A program made the position numbers and the translations under genes. Shown here piece by piece: positions 17,018 through 24,861 of a stretch of DNA of 50,483 nt. Location: positions 1 through 50,483 of the forward strand of contig NZ_LLZI01000236.1 of assembly GCF_001509485.1 (NCBI RefSeq). Reading direction: 5' to 3'. The DNA comes from Streptomyces sp. NRRL F-4489 (GTDB lineage: Bacteria > Actinomycetota > Actinomycetes > Streptomycetales > Streptomycetaceae). The notes beneath the pieces are model-generated. The model saw nothing but the letters and a program-made list of their open reading frames with translations. It did no database searches and was not told the origin of the DNA. Positions within the stretch are counted from its first letter, which is position 1. Each line of letters begins with the position of its first letter.

Positions 17018-18295
17018 GTGGGATCTCGCGCCATTGGTCTACGAGCCGGGCACCGCCGCCGCGCGACGGGCGCACTGGTCACGGCGGCCTGCATCGTCGG
17101 CCTGTCGAGCGCCGCCGCCGCACCGGCGGTCGCGGACGACAACACTCCGCTGCAGAGCGGCGAGTGCAAGTTCGGCACCGACGACATCAAAGAGACCCCC
17201 TGGTCCCTCCAGCGGCTGCTGACCAACCAGATGTGGGCGAGCGGCCAGGGCGAGGGCATCCGGGTCGCCGTCGTCGACACCGGCGTCGACGCGGGCAACA
17301 AGCAGCTCCAGGACGCCATCGAGGGACCCGGCAAGTCGTACGTCGGCGGCAAGCCCACCCAGGACCGGGTCGGTCACGGCACCAAGGTCGCCGGCATCAT
17401 CGCCGCCCGCCGCACGCCCAGCTCCGGCTTCTACGGCATCGCCCCCAAGGCCAAGGTCATCCCGTTCCAGCAGACCAGCGACGAGAAGGCCGGCACCGCC
17501 GACACCCTCGCCAAGGCCATCGACGACGCGGTCGCCGCCAAGGTCGACGTCATCAACATCTCGCAGGGGACGGCGGCGAGCGAGGACCGCCTGCCCACGC
17601 TCAAGGCGTCCGTCAAGCGGGCCCAGGACGCCCACATCCTGATCGTCGCCTCGGCGGGCAACAGCGGCGCCAGCGGCGAGGAGAAGAACATCTACCCGGC
17701 CGCGTTCAGCCAGGAGTTCGACAACGTCCTGGCCGTCGCCGCCTCCGACCGCAACAACGAGCGCGCGCCCTTCTCCCAGCCCGGCCCCTTCGTCGGCATC
17801 GCCGCGCCGGGCGTCGACATGGTCTCGACCGTCCCGCTCGGCGGCAACTGCGTCGACCAGGGCACCAGCTTCTCCGCCCCGTACGCCACCGGCGCCGCCG
17901 CCCTCCTGATCGCCAAGCACCGGCACGACAAGGAGGCGTGGGGGCCGCAGCAGATCATCTGGCACCTGGAGCAGACCGCCGACCGCGTCCGCCGGGGCCG
18001 CGACAACAACATCGGCTGGGGCGTCGTCAACCCGGTGGCCGCCCTGAACGACGACAGCCGGCCCACCGCGCCGCCCACGCCCGACAAGCCCTCCGGCGTG
18101 GCCGACGGCTCCAACATCCTGCCGGCCGTCGCCACCCTCGGCGAAACCACCGAGGAGCGGCGCGCCCGCATCGCCATCTACATCGTCGGCGGCGGACTCC
18201 TGGCCGTCGCCGCGGTCGTGGGCTCCTCGGTCGCCCTGCGCGACTGGCGCCGCAAGACCGGACTGACATCACACGGGGAGGCCAAGCATGGCTAG
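17018..18295 (+). CDS. mycP: Mycosin (MycP), membrane-anchored subtilisin-like protease of the ESX system
   Basis: A 425-aa type VII secretion mycosin. It has an N-terminal signal peptide (Arg-rich start, hydrophobic ALVTAACIVGLSSAAAAPAV, cleavage near AVADDN at about 40). An S8 protease domain has the triad Asp in VVDTGVD (about 87), His in GHGTKVAG (about 119) and Ser in GTSFSAPYATGA (about 284), with the oxyanion Asn in SAGNSG. A linker leads to a C-terminal transmembrane helix (IAIYIVGGGLLAVAAVVGSS, about 385-407). Mycosins stabilise the ESX membrane pore and cleave some substrates. The GTG at 17018 has CGGAGAG about 10 bases upstream. The stop overlaps the next gene by 8 bases. Confidence 0.92.
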   Translation: MGSRAIGLRAGHRRRATGALVTAACIVGLSSAAAAPAVADDNTPLQSGECKFGTDDIKETPWSLQRLLTNQMWASGQGEGIRVAVVDTGVDAGNKQLQDAIEGPGKSYVGGKPTQDRVGHGTKVAGIIAARRTPSSGFYGIAPKAKVIPFQQTSDEKAGTADTLAKAIDDAVAAKVDVINISQGTAASEDRLPTLKASVKRAQDAHILIVASAGNSGASGEEKNIYPAAFSQEFDNVLAVAASDRNNERAPFSQPGPFVGIAAPGVDMVSTVPLGGNCVDQGTSFSAPYATGAAALLIAKHRHDKEAWGPQQIIWHLEQTADRVRRGRDNNIGWGVVNPVAALNDDSRPTAPPTPDKPSGVADGSNILPAVATLGETTEERRARIAIYIVGGGLLAVAAVVGSSVALRDWRRKTGLTSHGEAKHG

Positions 18296-18596
18296 TAAGG
18301 AATACGGCGTCGATCTCGACGCGCTCGACCAGCTCGTCAAGGAACTGAACCAGGTCCTGAAGGACATGGGCGGCCCGAAGGACAAGGCGAAGAACCAGAC
18401 GTACCTGCCGGACAACGCGCTGGGGAAGGGCTTCTCCGAGCGCGACCGGATGCACAAGGCCCACAACGACATGAAGGACTTCATCCAGACCCAGATCGTC
18501 GACAAGATCGAGGGCCTGATCGACGATTTCGGCAAGAAGTCCAAGCAGACGAAGGACGCCTACGCGGACGCCGAGCACAACAACACGATGAAGTGA
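18288..18596 (+). CDS. Small helical type VII secretion-associated protein (WXG100-like without Trp)
   Basis: A 102-aa, charged, almost entirely helical protein (MASKEYGVDLDALDQLVKEL...). It has the size and shape of a WXG100 protein but no Trp-X-Gly turn. A Leu/Gly-rich loop (YLPDNALGKGFSERDRMHKA) sits where the turn would be. The C-terminal Tyr-Ala-Asp-Ala-Glu fits YxxxE. It overlaps mycP by 8 bases, with GGGGAGG seven bases before the ATG, and is followed 50 bases later by a large Gly-rich WXG-type protein. A chaperone or co-secreted partner of that protein is the likeliest role. Confidence 0.7.
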   Translation: MASKEYGVDLDALDQLVKELNQVLKDMGGPKDKAKNQTYLPDNALGKGFSERDRMHKAHNDMKDFIQTQIVDKIEGLIDDFGKKSKQTKDAYADAEHNNTMK

Positions 18597-18646
18597 CGCT
18601 GGTAACAAGCCGGTTGACCGGTAGGTGAGGAGAAGGGGGTCCACTG

Positions 18647-20182
18647 ATGGGTGGAGACGCGGCCAGCGCTCCCACGGGTGGCAACACCTGGGAGACGTTC
18701 ACAACCAAATTCAACGAGCACGACCTCGACGGCCTCAAGGGCATGCTGGACGGCGCCAACGTCCAGCTGGTCCGGGACGTCGCGCAGCACTGGCAGGACC
18801 TGCACGACCAGCTGGTCGGACCGGGTGACGGCGGCGGCGGTATCCAGAAGCGGTTCGAGGACGCCGTGAAGAAGGTGCTGGAGTCCTGGCACGGCGACAC
18901 GGCGGAGAAGTTCGCCAAGCGCGCCCAGGAGATCAGCGAGAACTTCCGGGCGGGGGCGCCGTACGCCTCCCACACCGCTCAGGTCATGGGCCTGACGGCA
19001 CAGGACCTGCAGAAGGCCATCGACAAGGTCAAGCCGATCGACGACGGCTGGAACTGGAGCGATGACGTCTGGGGCGAGATGCCCTGGTCGGACCAGATCG
19101 ACGACGACGACCTCAACAAGGTCCTGAAGTCGGGCGCGAGCACCGAGGGCGTCCTCGAGGCCAACAAGGACAACCTCTCCGGCCACCAGAAGAAGCGGCT
19201 CGAGGCCGCGGTGGCGATGGAGAACTTGGGGACGGCTTATGTGGTGCGGGCTTCTGGGCTGAAGCCGCCGGGACGGAACATGGTCGACGACAGGATCCCC
19301 GATCACAGGGATCCCTCGGATGGCGCTGCTCTGGGGCCCATGCCCATGCCCATGGGGCCGGGAGGCGGTGGGCTCGGCGGCGCCGGCGGCGGTGGCGGCG
19401 TCAAGCTCCCCACGCGCGGTATGAAGGCCACCCCCGCGCCCAAGATGCCCGAAGCGCCCAAGATGCCGAATACGCCTGGCATCAGTGGCGGTGTCGGTTC
19501 CCTGAAGCCCAAGATGCCTGACGTCACGACGGGTCTGGACGGCCTGCACGGTGGTGGCCCCGGCGGTCCTGGGGTCAAGGTTCCCACCAGTGGCCTCGGT
19601 GGCGGTCCCGGTGTCCATGTGCCCGGCGGCGGTCCTGGAGGCGGTCCCTCCGGCATGCCGGGGATTCCCGGCGGCGGCATGCCCGTCCGCGGTGCGGGAG
19701 GAGCGAAGGGCGTCCCCGGTGGCACGGGTGGAGTGAAGTCCGGGCCCGGTGGAGTGAAGAGCGGCCCTGGCGGTGCGGGAGCTCCTGGCACCGGTGGCGC
19801 TCGGGCCGGCCGTCCGGGCATGCCCGGCATGGGCGGTGCGCACGCCGGTGGTGCCGGGAAGGGCGGCGCGGGCGGCCGCCCCGGCGCCGGCGCCGGCGGT
19901 GCCCAGGCGCGTCAGAAGGGCGGAATTATCGGCTCATCCGGTGGCAAAGCCAGTGGTGGAGCGCAGGGTGGTTCCGGCCTGCACCGCAGCCGTGGCGGGA
20001 CGGCGGCCGGGGCCAACTCCGGCGGCGGTCGCCGCCCGGCGGGCATGATGGGCGGCGCCCACGGGGCCCACGGAGGCAAGGGCGAGGGCAAGGGACAGAA
20101 CGGAAACCGTCCCGACTACCTCGTGGAAGACGAGGAGACCTGGACTCCGGAGCGTAATGTGGCTCCCCGGGTCATCGAGTAG
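18647..20182 (+). CDS. Large Gly/Pro-rich WXG-type ESX substrate with acidic C-terminal motif
   Basis: A 511-aa protein. Residues 1-200 are helical with a Trp-His-Gly turn (LESWHGDTAEKFAKRAQEIS, about 80-100) and the overall look of a PPE/WXG-type substrate domain. About 225-485 is a low-complexity Gly/Pro/Met/Lys/His region with short repeats (GVKSGPGG, MPGMGG, KMPEAPKMPNTP). The last 25 residues are ordered and acidic: RPDYLVEDEETWTPERNVAP then RVIE. This contrast suggests a secreted filamentous or adhesive protein with a functional C-terminal tag. GAGGAGAAGGGGG precedes the ATG. No protease or toxin domain is visible. Confidence 0.75.
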   Translation: MGGDAASAPTGGNTWETFTTKFNEHDLDGLKGMLDGANVQLVRDVAQHWQDLHDQLVGPGDGGGGIQKRFEDAVKKVLESWHGDTAEKFAKRAQEISENFRAGAPYASHTAQVMGLTAQDLQKAIDKVKPIDDGWNWSDDVWGEMPWSDQIDDDDLNKVLKSGASTEGVLEANKDNLSGHQKKRLEAAVAMENLGTAYVVRASGLKPPGRNMVDDRIPDHRDPSDGAALGPMPMPMGPGGGGLGGAGGGGGVKLPTRGMKATPAPKMPEAPKMPNTPGISGGVGSLKPKMPDVTTGLDGLHGGGPGGPGVKVPTSGLGGGPGVHVPGGGPGGGPSGMPGIPGGGMPVRGAGGAKGVPGGTGGVKSGPGGVKSGPGGAGAPGTGGARAGRPGMPGMGGAHAGGAGKGGAGGRPGAGAGGAQARQKGGIIGSSGGKASGGAQGGSGLHRSRGGTAAGANSGGGRRPAGMMGGAHGAHGGKGEGKGQNGNRPDYLVEDEETWTPERNVAPRVIE

Positions 20183-20214
20183 GACCGGCCGGACAAGCAA
20201 TCGGCAGACACGCT

Positions 20215-20246
20215 TGGGGCCCGCAGCTCTCGGGCTGCGGGCCCCA
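20215..20246 (+). terminator. Perfect 13-bp hairpin between the WXG-type gene and the second mycosin
   Basis: TGGGGCCCGCAGC (20215-20227) and GCTGCGGGCCCCA (20234-20246) pair perfectly around a 6-base loop, then GTTCTGTG. It ends five bases before the GTGAGGAAGG ribosome-binding region of the next gene, so it could act as a terminator or attenuator. Confidence 0.75.
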
Positions 20247-20270
20247 GTTCTGTGAGGAAGGTGTAATGGC

Positions 20271-21620
20271 ATGAGCTTCACGCGGACGCTGCGTGCGGTG
20301 GGCGGCGCGGTAGTGGCGGGGGCACTGCTCTTCGGCACCGCGCCGGTTGCTTCGGCTGACCAGATGAGAAACGATCAGTGGCCTCTGAAAAAATTCGACG
20401 CTGAGTCGATTTGGAAGATTTCAACAGGAAAAGGCGTCACTGTCGCAGTTCTCGATACTCCGGTGGATGGTAGCCATCCCGACCTTGCTGGCAATGTCTT
20501 GCCTGGCAAAGACTTCATCACAGGTACTGGTCCTGCGGATCACGGGACAGGAAATGACGCAGACCACGGTACTGCGATGGCGTCGATAATTGCTGCTCAT
20601 GGGCATGGCCCTGGTGGAGCCGAAGGCGTCAAAGGGCTCGCGCCAGATGCAAAAATTTTGCCTGTCGCTATTCCTGCTGCGAATGATGGGATCTCTAAGT
20701 CAGGTGATGGAGATTTCGGCGCTGCCCTGAAATACGCGGTCGACCAGGGAGCGAAGGTTGTGAACATGTCATTCGTTAATGGCGGTTTGGAACTGGCGCC
20801 CAGCGAAAAGCAAGCTATCGACTATGCGCGTAAGCATGATGTTCTTCTCGTTGCTGGCACAGGGAATGATGGGGTTAGTACGCCGCGTGTCCCAGCGGCC
20901 GCTCCAGGAGTTCTAGCGGTCGGCGCCGTGGACGACCATGGTTATGTCTGGGATAAGTCCAACTACGGGTCGCATGTGAAGCTGATTGCACCGGGCGTGC
21001 ACATCAGATCCGCTAGCTCTGTGGTGGACGTCAACGGAAAGTACCGCTTGGCCAACGGTACTTCCGACGCCACCGCCTACGTCTCTGCCACTGCGGCTCT
21101 CCTTCGCTCCAAGTTCCCGGACCTGACTGCCGGTCAGATCGCAAACCGTATGATCAAGACGGCTGGCGTCCCGGAAGGCAAGCCCAATCTGCAGCTTCCG
21201 GATCCGCACTACGGCTACGGCTTCATCAAGCCCTACAGCGCCCTGACCAAGGATGTCCCGGCCGGCCCCAAGGACGGGCCGTTTCCGGCGCTGAAGGGTG
21301 GTGCGTCGTCCGACCCGTCGAGCGCGGCCGGTAACAACGCGGCAGGCCCAAAGATCACCAGCCAAAAGGGACTGAGCGCTCCGTTCATCATTCTCATTGC
21401 CGTCGTCGGAGTTCTTCTTCTGGCCGTCATCGTGGTCATCGTCCTGGTGGCCAAGAAGAAGAACCGGCGGAACGGGCCGCCGCCCGGTGGTTTCGGTGGG
21501 CCGGGCGGGCCTGGTGGGCCCGGGGGGTTCGTGCCGAATCCGCAGGGGCCGTATCAGCAGCAGCCGGGTGCGCCCGGGGCGTATCCGCCGGCGCCGCCCA
21601 CGCAGCCGCCCGGTCGGTAG
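20271..21620 (+). CDS. Second mycosin-like S8 serine protease, low-GC
   Basis: A 449-aa exported protease with a signal peptide of about 29 residues (hydrophobic AVVAGALLFG, cleavage after VASA). The catalytic triad is intact: Asp62 (VAVLDTPVDG), His99 (DHGTAMAS) and Ser265 (NGTSDATAYVSA), with oxyanion Asn199 (GTGNDG). A C-terminal helix (PFIILIAVVGVLLLAVIVVI) is followed by a Lys/Arg anchor and a cytoplasmic Gly/Pro/Gln tail, the mycosin topology. The ATG at 20271 is the only usable one; the ATG five bases earlier stops at once. Lines between about 20340 and 21000 are roughly 47-55% GC against over 70% around it, suggesting transfer or gene conversion. It lies between two related hairpins. 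Confidence 0.85.
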   Translation: MSFTRTLRAVGGAVVAGALLFGTAPVASADQMRNDQWPLKKFDAESIWKISTGKGVTVAVLDTPVDGSHPDLAGNVLPGKDFITGTGPADHGTGNDADHGTAMASIIAAHGHGPGGAEGVKGLAPDAKILPVAIPAANDGISKSGDGDFGAALKYAVDQGAKVVNMSFVNGGLELAPSEKQAIDYARKHDVLLVAGTGNDGVSTPRVPAAAPGVLAVGAVDDHGYVWDKSNYGSHVKLIAPGVHIRSASSVVDVNGKYRLANGTSDATAYVSATAALLRSKFPDLTAGQIANRMIKTAGVPEGKPNLQLPDPHYGYGFIKPYSALTKDVPAGPKDGPFPALKGGASSDPSSAAGNNAAGPKITSQKGLSAPFIILIAVVGVLLLAVIVVIVLVAKKKNRRNGPPPGGFGGPGGPGGPGGFVPNPQGPYQQQPGAPGAYPPAPPTQPPGR

Positions 21621-21645
21621 CGGCTGACGAGGACGCAATGATGTA

Positions 21646-21691
21646 AGGGCTGGGCCCGCAGCTTTCCTGCTGCAGGCCCAGCCCTCTTTTT
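21646..21691 (+). terminator. Intrinsic terminator after the second mycosin
   Basis: AGGGCTGGGCCCGCAGC (21646-21662) pairs with GCTGCAGGCCCAGCCCT (21669-21685) with one mismatch and a 6-base loop, followed by CTTTTT. This is a classical U-tract terminator, unusual in this genome. Its core TGGGCCCGCAGCT is shared with the hairpin before the gene. The rest of the gap to 21905 is relatively AT-rich and holds no convincing gene. Confidence 0.85.
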
Positions 21692-21905
21692 ATGTTCTGC
21701 CATCAGCTGCTCGGCGGAGTCGTTCAGGGATAACTAGGCGCCGTTCAGCCTTTCAAGGAGCTCATACGTAAGAGCGTTACGGTCTTTATGACTTTTGTGG
21801 CTCGACGATCGGGAAAAGCCTGACCTTGTTGTTCTTGTCTCTCGTACCCCTCCACGAGGAGTTGCGGTGAGGGGGGTGTGTGGGCAGGGCGCCGCCGGGG
21901 CTGGG

Positions 21906-22595
21906 TCAACCGGATGGCCTCAGGTCGTCGCGGCGGACCAAGCGGATGCCGCAGAAGTTCTTGGGCGGGTCCGGCATACGGAGGTCCGACCGCTCGGGGC
22001 GGTTGATGCGGCGGAACCAGTCCGAGACGTACGCGTAGGCGATGAAGAGGTAGCCGGCCAGCCAGCGGCGGAAGAGCCGGGGCAGGCGGGGGCGGTCGCC
22101 GGTGCTCGAAAGGACGACGCGCGTGCGGGTGATGAGCTTGCCGAGGCTGGCGCCGACGATGCGGGTCAGGAGGACGTGGTTGACGAAGGAGAACGCCACG
22201 GCCACGCACAGCCCCGTGATGACGCCCTGTCGGGGGTTGCCGGTGAGCCGGAAACCGAGGAAGCCGACGGCCGCGGCCAGTATCACGTCGATCGTGCTCG
22301 TCCAGAAGCGGCGGAATTCGCTGACGGCTTCGGGGATGTTTGGGGTCGGTGCCGGTGCCGGGGGCGGAGTTGGTTGGTACTGGTACTCGTACTGGTTCTG
22401 GTACTGGTTCTGGTGCTGTGGGTACTGGGCGGGTGGTTGTTGAGATGGCGGCTGCTGGTAGGTCGGCTGGTATCCGTACGGTTGCTGGGGTGGCTGGGGC
22501 TGCTGATACGGGTTTGGCGGCTGCTGCTGGTAGGGCTGGGGTGGGTACGGGCCGTACTGCGGGTTTGGTTGGGGTGGGAAGTCTTGGCCTGACAT
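21906..22595 (-). CDS. RDD-like membrane protein with Pro/Gln/Tyr-rich N-terminus
   Basis: A 229-aa protein. Residues 1-85 are Pro/Gln/Tyr-rich and cytoplasmic (repeats such as PYQQQPPNPYQQPQPPQQ). The C-terminal part has two or three hydrophobic segments (FWTSTIDVILAAAVGFLGF, GVITGLCVAVAFSFVNHVLL, WLAGYLFIAYAYVSDW) with the Arg...Asp and Thr-Arg-Thr features of RDD-family proteins (GASLGKLITRTRVVLSSTGD). RDD proteins are small membrane proteins of uncertain transport role. ATG 22595. A QPPxYQQ head like this also occurs in the cytoplasmic tail of the adjacent mycosin. It is convergent with that mycosin and divergent from the following WXG gene. Confidence 0.65.
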   Translation of the reverse strand: MSGQDFPPQPNPQYGPYPPQPYQQQPPNPYQQPQPPQQPYGYQPTYQQPPSQQPPAQYPQHQNQYQNQYEYQYQPTPPPAPAPTPNIPEAVSEFRRFWTSTIDVILAAAVGFLGFRLTGNPRQGVITGLCVAVAFSFVNHVLLTRIVGASLGKLITRTRVVLSSTGDRPRLPRLFRRWLAGYLFIAYAYVSDWFRRINRPERSDLRMPDPPKNFCGIRLVRRDDLRPSG

Positions 22596-22674
22596 GGCAG
22601 GGATCCTTGCACGGTGCGGGGCCGGGCGTCAGTCGGTGTGTCACTTCGGTTGGTTGGTGGGGAGTGAATCGGCC

Positions 22675-22684
22675 GGGGGGGGGG
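22675..22684 (+). repeat. Run of ten G residues upstream of the WXG-like gene
   Basis: A G10 homopolymer lies in the 254-base divergent gap between the RDD-like gene and the WXG-like gene at 22850. The same gap contains an AT-richer stretch and a TACGCT hexamer at 22795-22800 that would suit a -10 box for the rightward gene, 49 bases before its start. Length variation of the G run could alter spacing of upstream elements, but this is speculative. Confidence 0.4.
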
Positions 22685-22849
22685 CTGGCAGAGGCCCCGG
22701 GGCTGTGGCTGAAGGGAAGTTGCCTGGGGAGAGGTTGTCCGGCGGCCGCGGTGGGTTTGGGTTTTTGATTACCGACGGCAATTAGGGGCTACGGTACGCT
22801 TATTGGCGCAGTGTAGGGATATGGAGCGAGAAACAAGGGGGGGCGCACC

Positions 22850-23194
22850 GTGGCAGGTTCTGGGTACGAGATCGACCCGCATGTGCTGCGAGAGCAGGGG
22901 AAGAACTTCTCGGACATTGCGCACAATTTTGGTGGCGCCGCGGAGAAGTTCAAGAGCACCGTCACCGAGTGCGAAGAGGGCTGGGGCGACGACAGCGTGA
23001 AAATCGTCGAACAGCTCCTCAAAGGGTACAAGCCGGTGAGCAAGGTCATCATGATGGCGCTTCCTCACCTTCAGGACGCGCTCGGTGATATCGGTACGAA
23101 GCTCAACACCATCGCCAAGGACTACGAGGCGGCGGAGCTGGAGCAGGTCACCGTGCTCTCCCAGGCCGCGTCCGAGGGGCAGGGCCGGGCCTAG
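22850..23194 (+). CDS. WXG100-like small ESX protein of the first CpnT-type module
   Basis: A 114-aa helical protein beginning AGSGYEIDPHVLREQGKNFS. A Trp-Gly-Asp turn (CEEGWGDDSVK, about residue 45) replaces Trp-X-Gly, and the second helix ends with Tyr-Glu-Ala-Ala-Glu (YxxxE). It resembles the 109-aa protein encoded at 26025-26354 on the other strand (similar GxxxDPxxLxxQGxxFxxI start, Trp turn and YxxxD/E). AAGGGGGGCG precedes the GTG. The next gene, 73 bases on, encodes a CpnT N-terminal-like protein; the two probably form a secreted pair. Confidence 0.78.
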   Translation: MAGSGYEIDPHVLREQGKNFSDIAHNFGGAAEKFKSTVTECEEGWGDDSVKIVEQLLKGYKPVSKVIMMALPHLQDALGDIGTKLNTIAKDYEAAELEQVTVLSQAASEGQGRA

Positions 23195-23267
23195 TCCCTT
23201 CTCGCGGCAGCGGCTGCGGCCGCGCCGGTTCGCCCATCAACAGGTGCTTTTTCAGGGGGAGTACATC

Positions 23268-24356
23268 GTGTCCATCATGCTGCCGGCAGAAGTCGACTGG
23301 GTCCTGGACCTGCTGGGGTTTGAATGGCCCAATCTCGACGAAGACAAGATGCTGGAGGCGGCGACGGCCTGGCGCAACTTCGCGCAGACCGTCCAGCAGA
23401 CCCAGAACGAGGGGGATACCGCCGCCAATACGGTGCGCGGTGCGAACTCCGGTGACGCGATCGACGGCTTCACCAAGGCGTGGGACCGCTTCACCAAAGA
23501 CGGTCTCCTCGCATTCGGCTATCTGGAAGCGCTGGCCGGCGCCGCCGAGATCCTGGCCGCGCTGCTGGAGACCTGCGCGATCATCGTCGTAGCGCTGAAG
23601 ATCTACGTCATCGTCCAGCTCATCGACCTGGCCATTGAATTCGCCATCGCGCAGGCGTCGGCCCCGGTCACCTTCGGCGCCTCCGAAGCGGCCCTGGCCG
23701 GCCGCATCGTGATGGTCCGGGCGCTCGTCAAGCGGGCCCTGACGGAAGCCGCGGAGAAAATCACCGCGAAGGTCACCGAGTCCCTGGCCAAGCGGGAAGT
23801 GGTGTCCGTCAAGGAACTGCTCATGAACCTCGGCAAGGAGACGGCCACATCGGTCGGCAAGGAAGTCTTCAATCAGGGCAAGGCCATTTACCAGGGCAAG
23901 CAGGACGGCGTCAACTGGACCGATCTGGGAGTGGCGGCGGTCAATCCCGCCCTCAAACCGGTCGCCGGCACGATCACCAAGGGCGAGAACGGTGAGTACG
24001 GCTTCCAGGCCGACGGCGCCGGCAAGGTCGCGATGGGCATGTACCACCAGGCCCAGGGCGTCGGGAAAATCGCGGAAGGGGATTTCTCGGGTGGCGCCAA
24101 GCAGATAGCGGACGGGGGACTGGAGCAGATCGGCGGGATCAAGACCGTCTACGAGACCGGTACGAAGGAGAAGGAGCCCGCCGGGGAAGAGGCGCCGGGG
24201 TCCGGCGGCTCGGGATCCGGCTCGGGCAACAATCATGCGGCGTCGGGGAGTTCGGGTGACGAGCGTCCGGCGCATCCGCGTCCGGCCCCGCCCCCGCCTC
24301 CCACCACCGACTCCGGCAGGGCCGAGGAGAACCGCGCCCGTTCCACCTTCGGCTGA
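23268..24356 (+). CDS. CpnT N-terminal-like (WXG100-like domain) ESX substrate, no toxin domain seen
   Basis: A 362-aa protein. The first 75 residues carry the LPAEVDWVLDLLGFEWPNLD-EDK...AWRNFA...GDAIDGF...W pattern of the WXG100-like N-terminal domain of CpnT-type T7SS proteins. A hydrophobic helical section follows (about 85-130: ALAGAAEILAALLETCAIIVVALKIYVIV in part), then amphipathic helices to about 300, and a Gly/Ser/Pro-rich tail ending ENRARSTFG. In other actinobacteria such N-domains precede toxins (NAD glycohydrolases, nucleases); none is recognisable here. GTG 23268 was chosen for its GGGGGAG seven bases upstream; ATG 23277 is an alternative. About half of the first 75 residues match the protein at 24862-25869. 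Confidence 0.8.
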   Translation: MSIMLPAEVDWVLDLLGFEWPNLDEDKMLEAATAWRNFAQTVQQTQNEGDTAANTVRGANSGDAIDGFTKAWDRFTKDGLLAFGYLEALAGAAEILAALLETCAIIVVALKIYVIVQLIDLAIEFAIAQASAPVTFGASEAALAGRIVMVRALVKRALTEAAEKITAKVTESLAKREVVSVKELLMNLGKETATSVGKEVFNQGKAIYQGKQDGVNWTDLGVAAVNPALKPVAGTITKGENGEYGFQADGAGKVAMGMYHQAQGVGKIAEGDFSGGAKQIADGGLEQIGGIKTVYETGTKEKEPAGEEAPGSGGSGSGSGNNHAASGSSGDERPAHPRPAPPPPPTTDSGRAEENRARSTFG

Positions 24357-24370
24357 GAGGAATCCCCACG

Positions 24371-24733
24371 ATGCGCGACAGCAATTCCCCTACCGACGCT
24401 CTCGGTGAGCGCGACTATCCCATCGAGGAGAAGGACCTCACCGAGGAGCAGAACGAGCACCGCACCACGACGCTGCGGGCGGTACGCGACAATCCGAACG
24501 CTCCCGCCGCGTTGCGGGATCTGGCGAAGAAGATGCTCAGCGGGCGGGTCCAGCTCAAGGACGTCCTGGACGATCCCGCGGGGCACCGTGCGCTGAGCGA
24601 GGGGCTGGCCCCGCTCCGGGAGCAGTGGCGGGCGATGTCGCCGCAGCAGCGCCAGGCCGTCCGGCAGTACGACCCGGACGAGGCGCCGGGGAGTGGAGGC
24701 GGCCCCTCCGGCAGCCGGTCGCCGCGGTCCTGA
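24371..24733 (+). CDS. Small acidic T7SS-associated protein with NPN/LSGR domain
   Basis: A 120-aa protein with no family I recognise. The core (about 33-80) is helical: TTLRAVRDNPNAPAALRDLA then KKMLSGRVQLKDVLDDPAG. The same pattern occurs in the 133-aa protein encoded at 32069-32470 (LRKALKVLAENPNVGGKLQE, AKEVLSGRMGMKEAIETPG). The N-terminus is acidic and the C-terminus is Gly/Ser/Pro-rich. It starts 14 bases after the CpnT-like gene, with GAGAGGA overlapping that gene's stop, so the two are probably in one operon. A cytosolic chaperone or adaptor for the substrate pair is the best guess. Confidence 0.7.
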   Translation: MRDSNSPTDALGERDYPIEEKDLTEEQNEHRTTTLRAVRDNPNAPAALRDLAKKMLSGRVQLKDVLDDPAGHRALSEGLAPLREQWRAMSPQQRQAVRQYDPDEAPGSGGGPSGSRSPRS

Positions 24734-24779
24734 TAGCGGGCCGGCGCGAGGTGAGGACGGGCGGCTCCGGATGAGCCGG

Positions 24780-24813
24780 AGCGGGCGGCACCGGGGGTCC
24801 GGTGCCGCCCGCT
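24780..24813. terminator. Bidirectional terminator between two convergent CpnT-type modules
   Basis: AGCGGGCGGCACCGG (24780-24794) pairs perfectly (15 bp) with CCGGTGCCGCCCGCT (24799-24813) around a GGGT loop, followed by TGT. It separates the rightward module (22850-24733) from the leftward one (26354-24862). Confidence 0.85.
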
Positions 24814-24861
24814 TGTCCCGGTGGAGAGCCGACCGGGCGGGGTGTGGGGAGAAGCCCGGGC

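Noticed and set aside
21760..21880. Minus-strand segment ending in a plausible protein tail (RDKNNKVRLFPIVEPQKS then stop)
   Set aside because: Reads like the end of a real protein and is AT-richer than its surroundings, but upstream of it the frame becomes low-quality and no start or domain can be found. At most a remnant of a lost gene.
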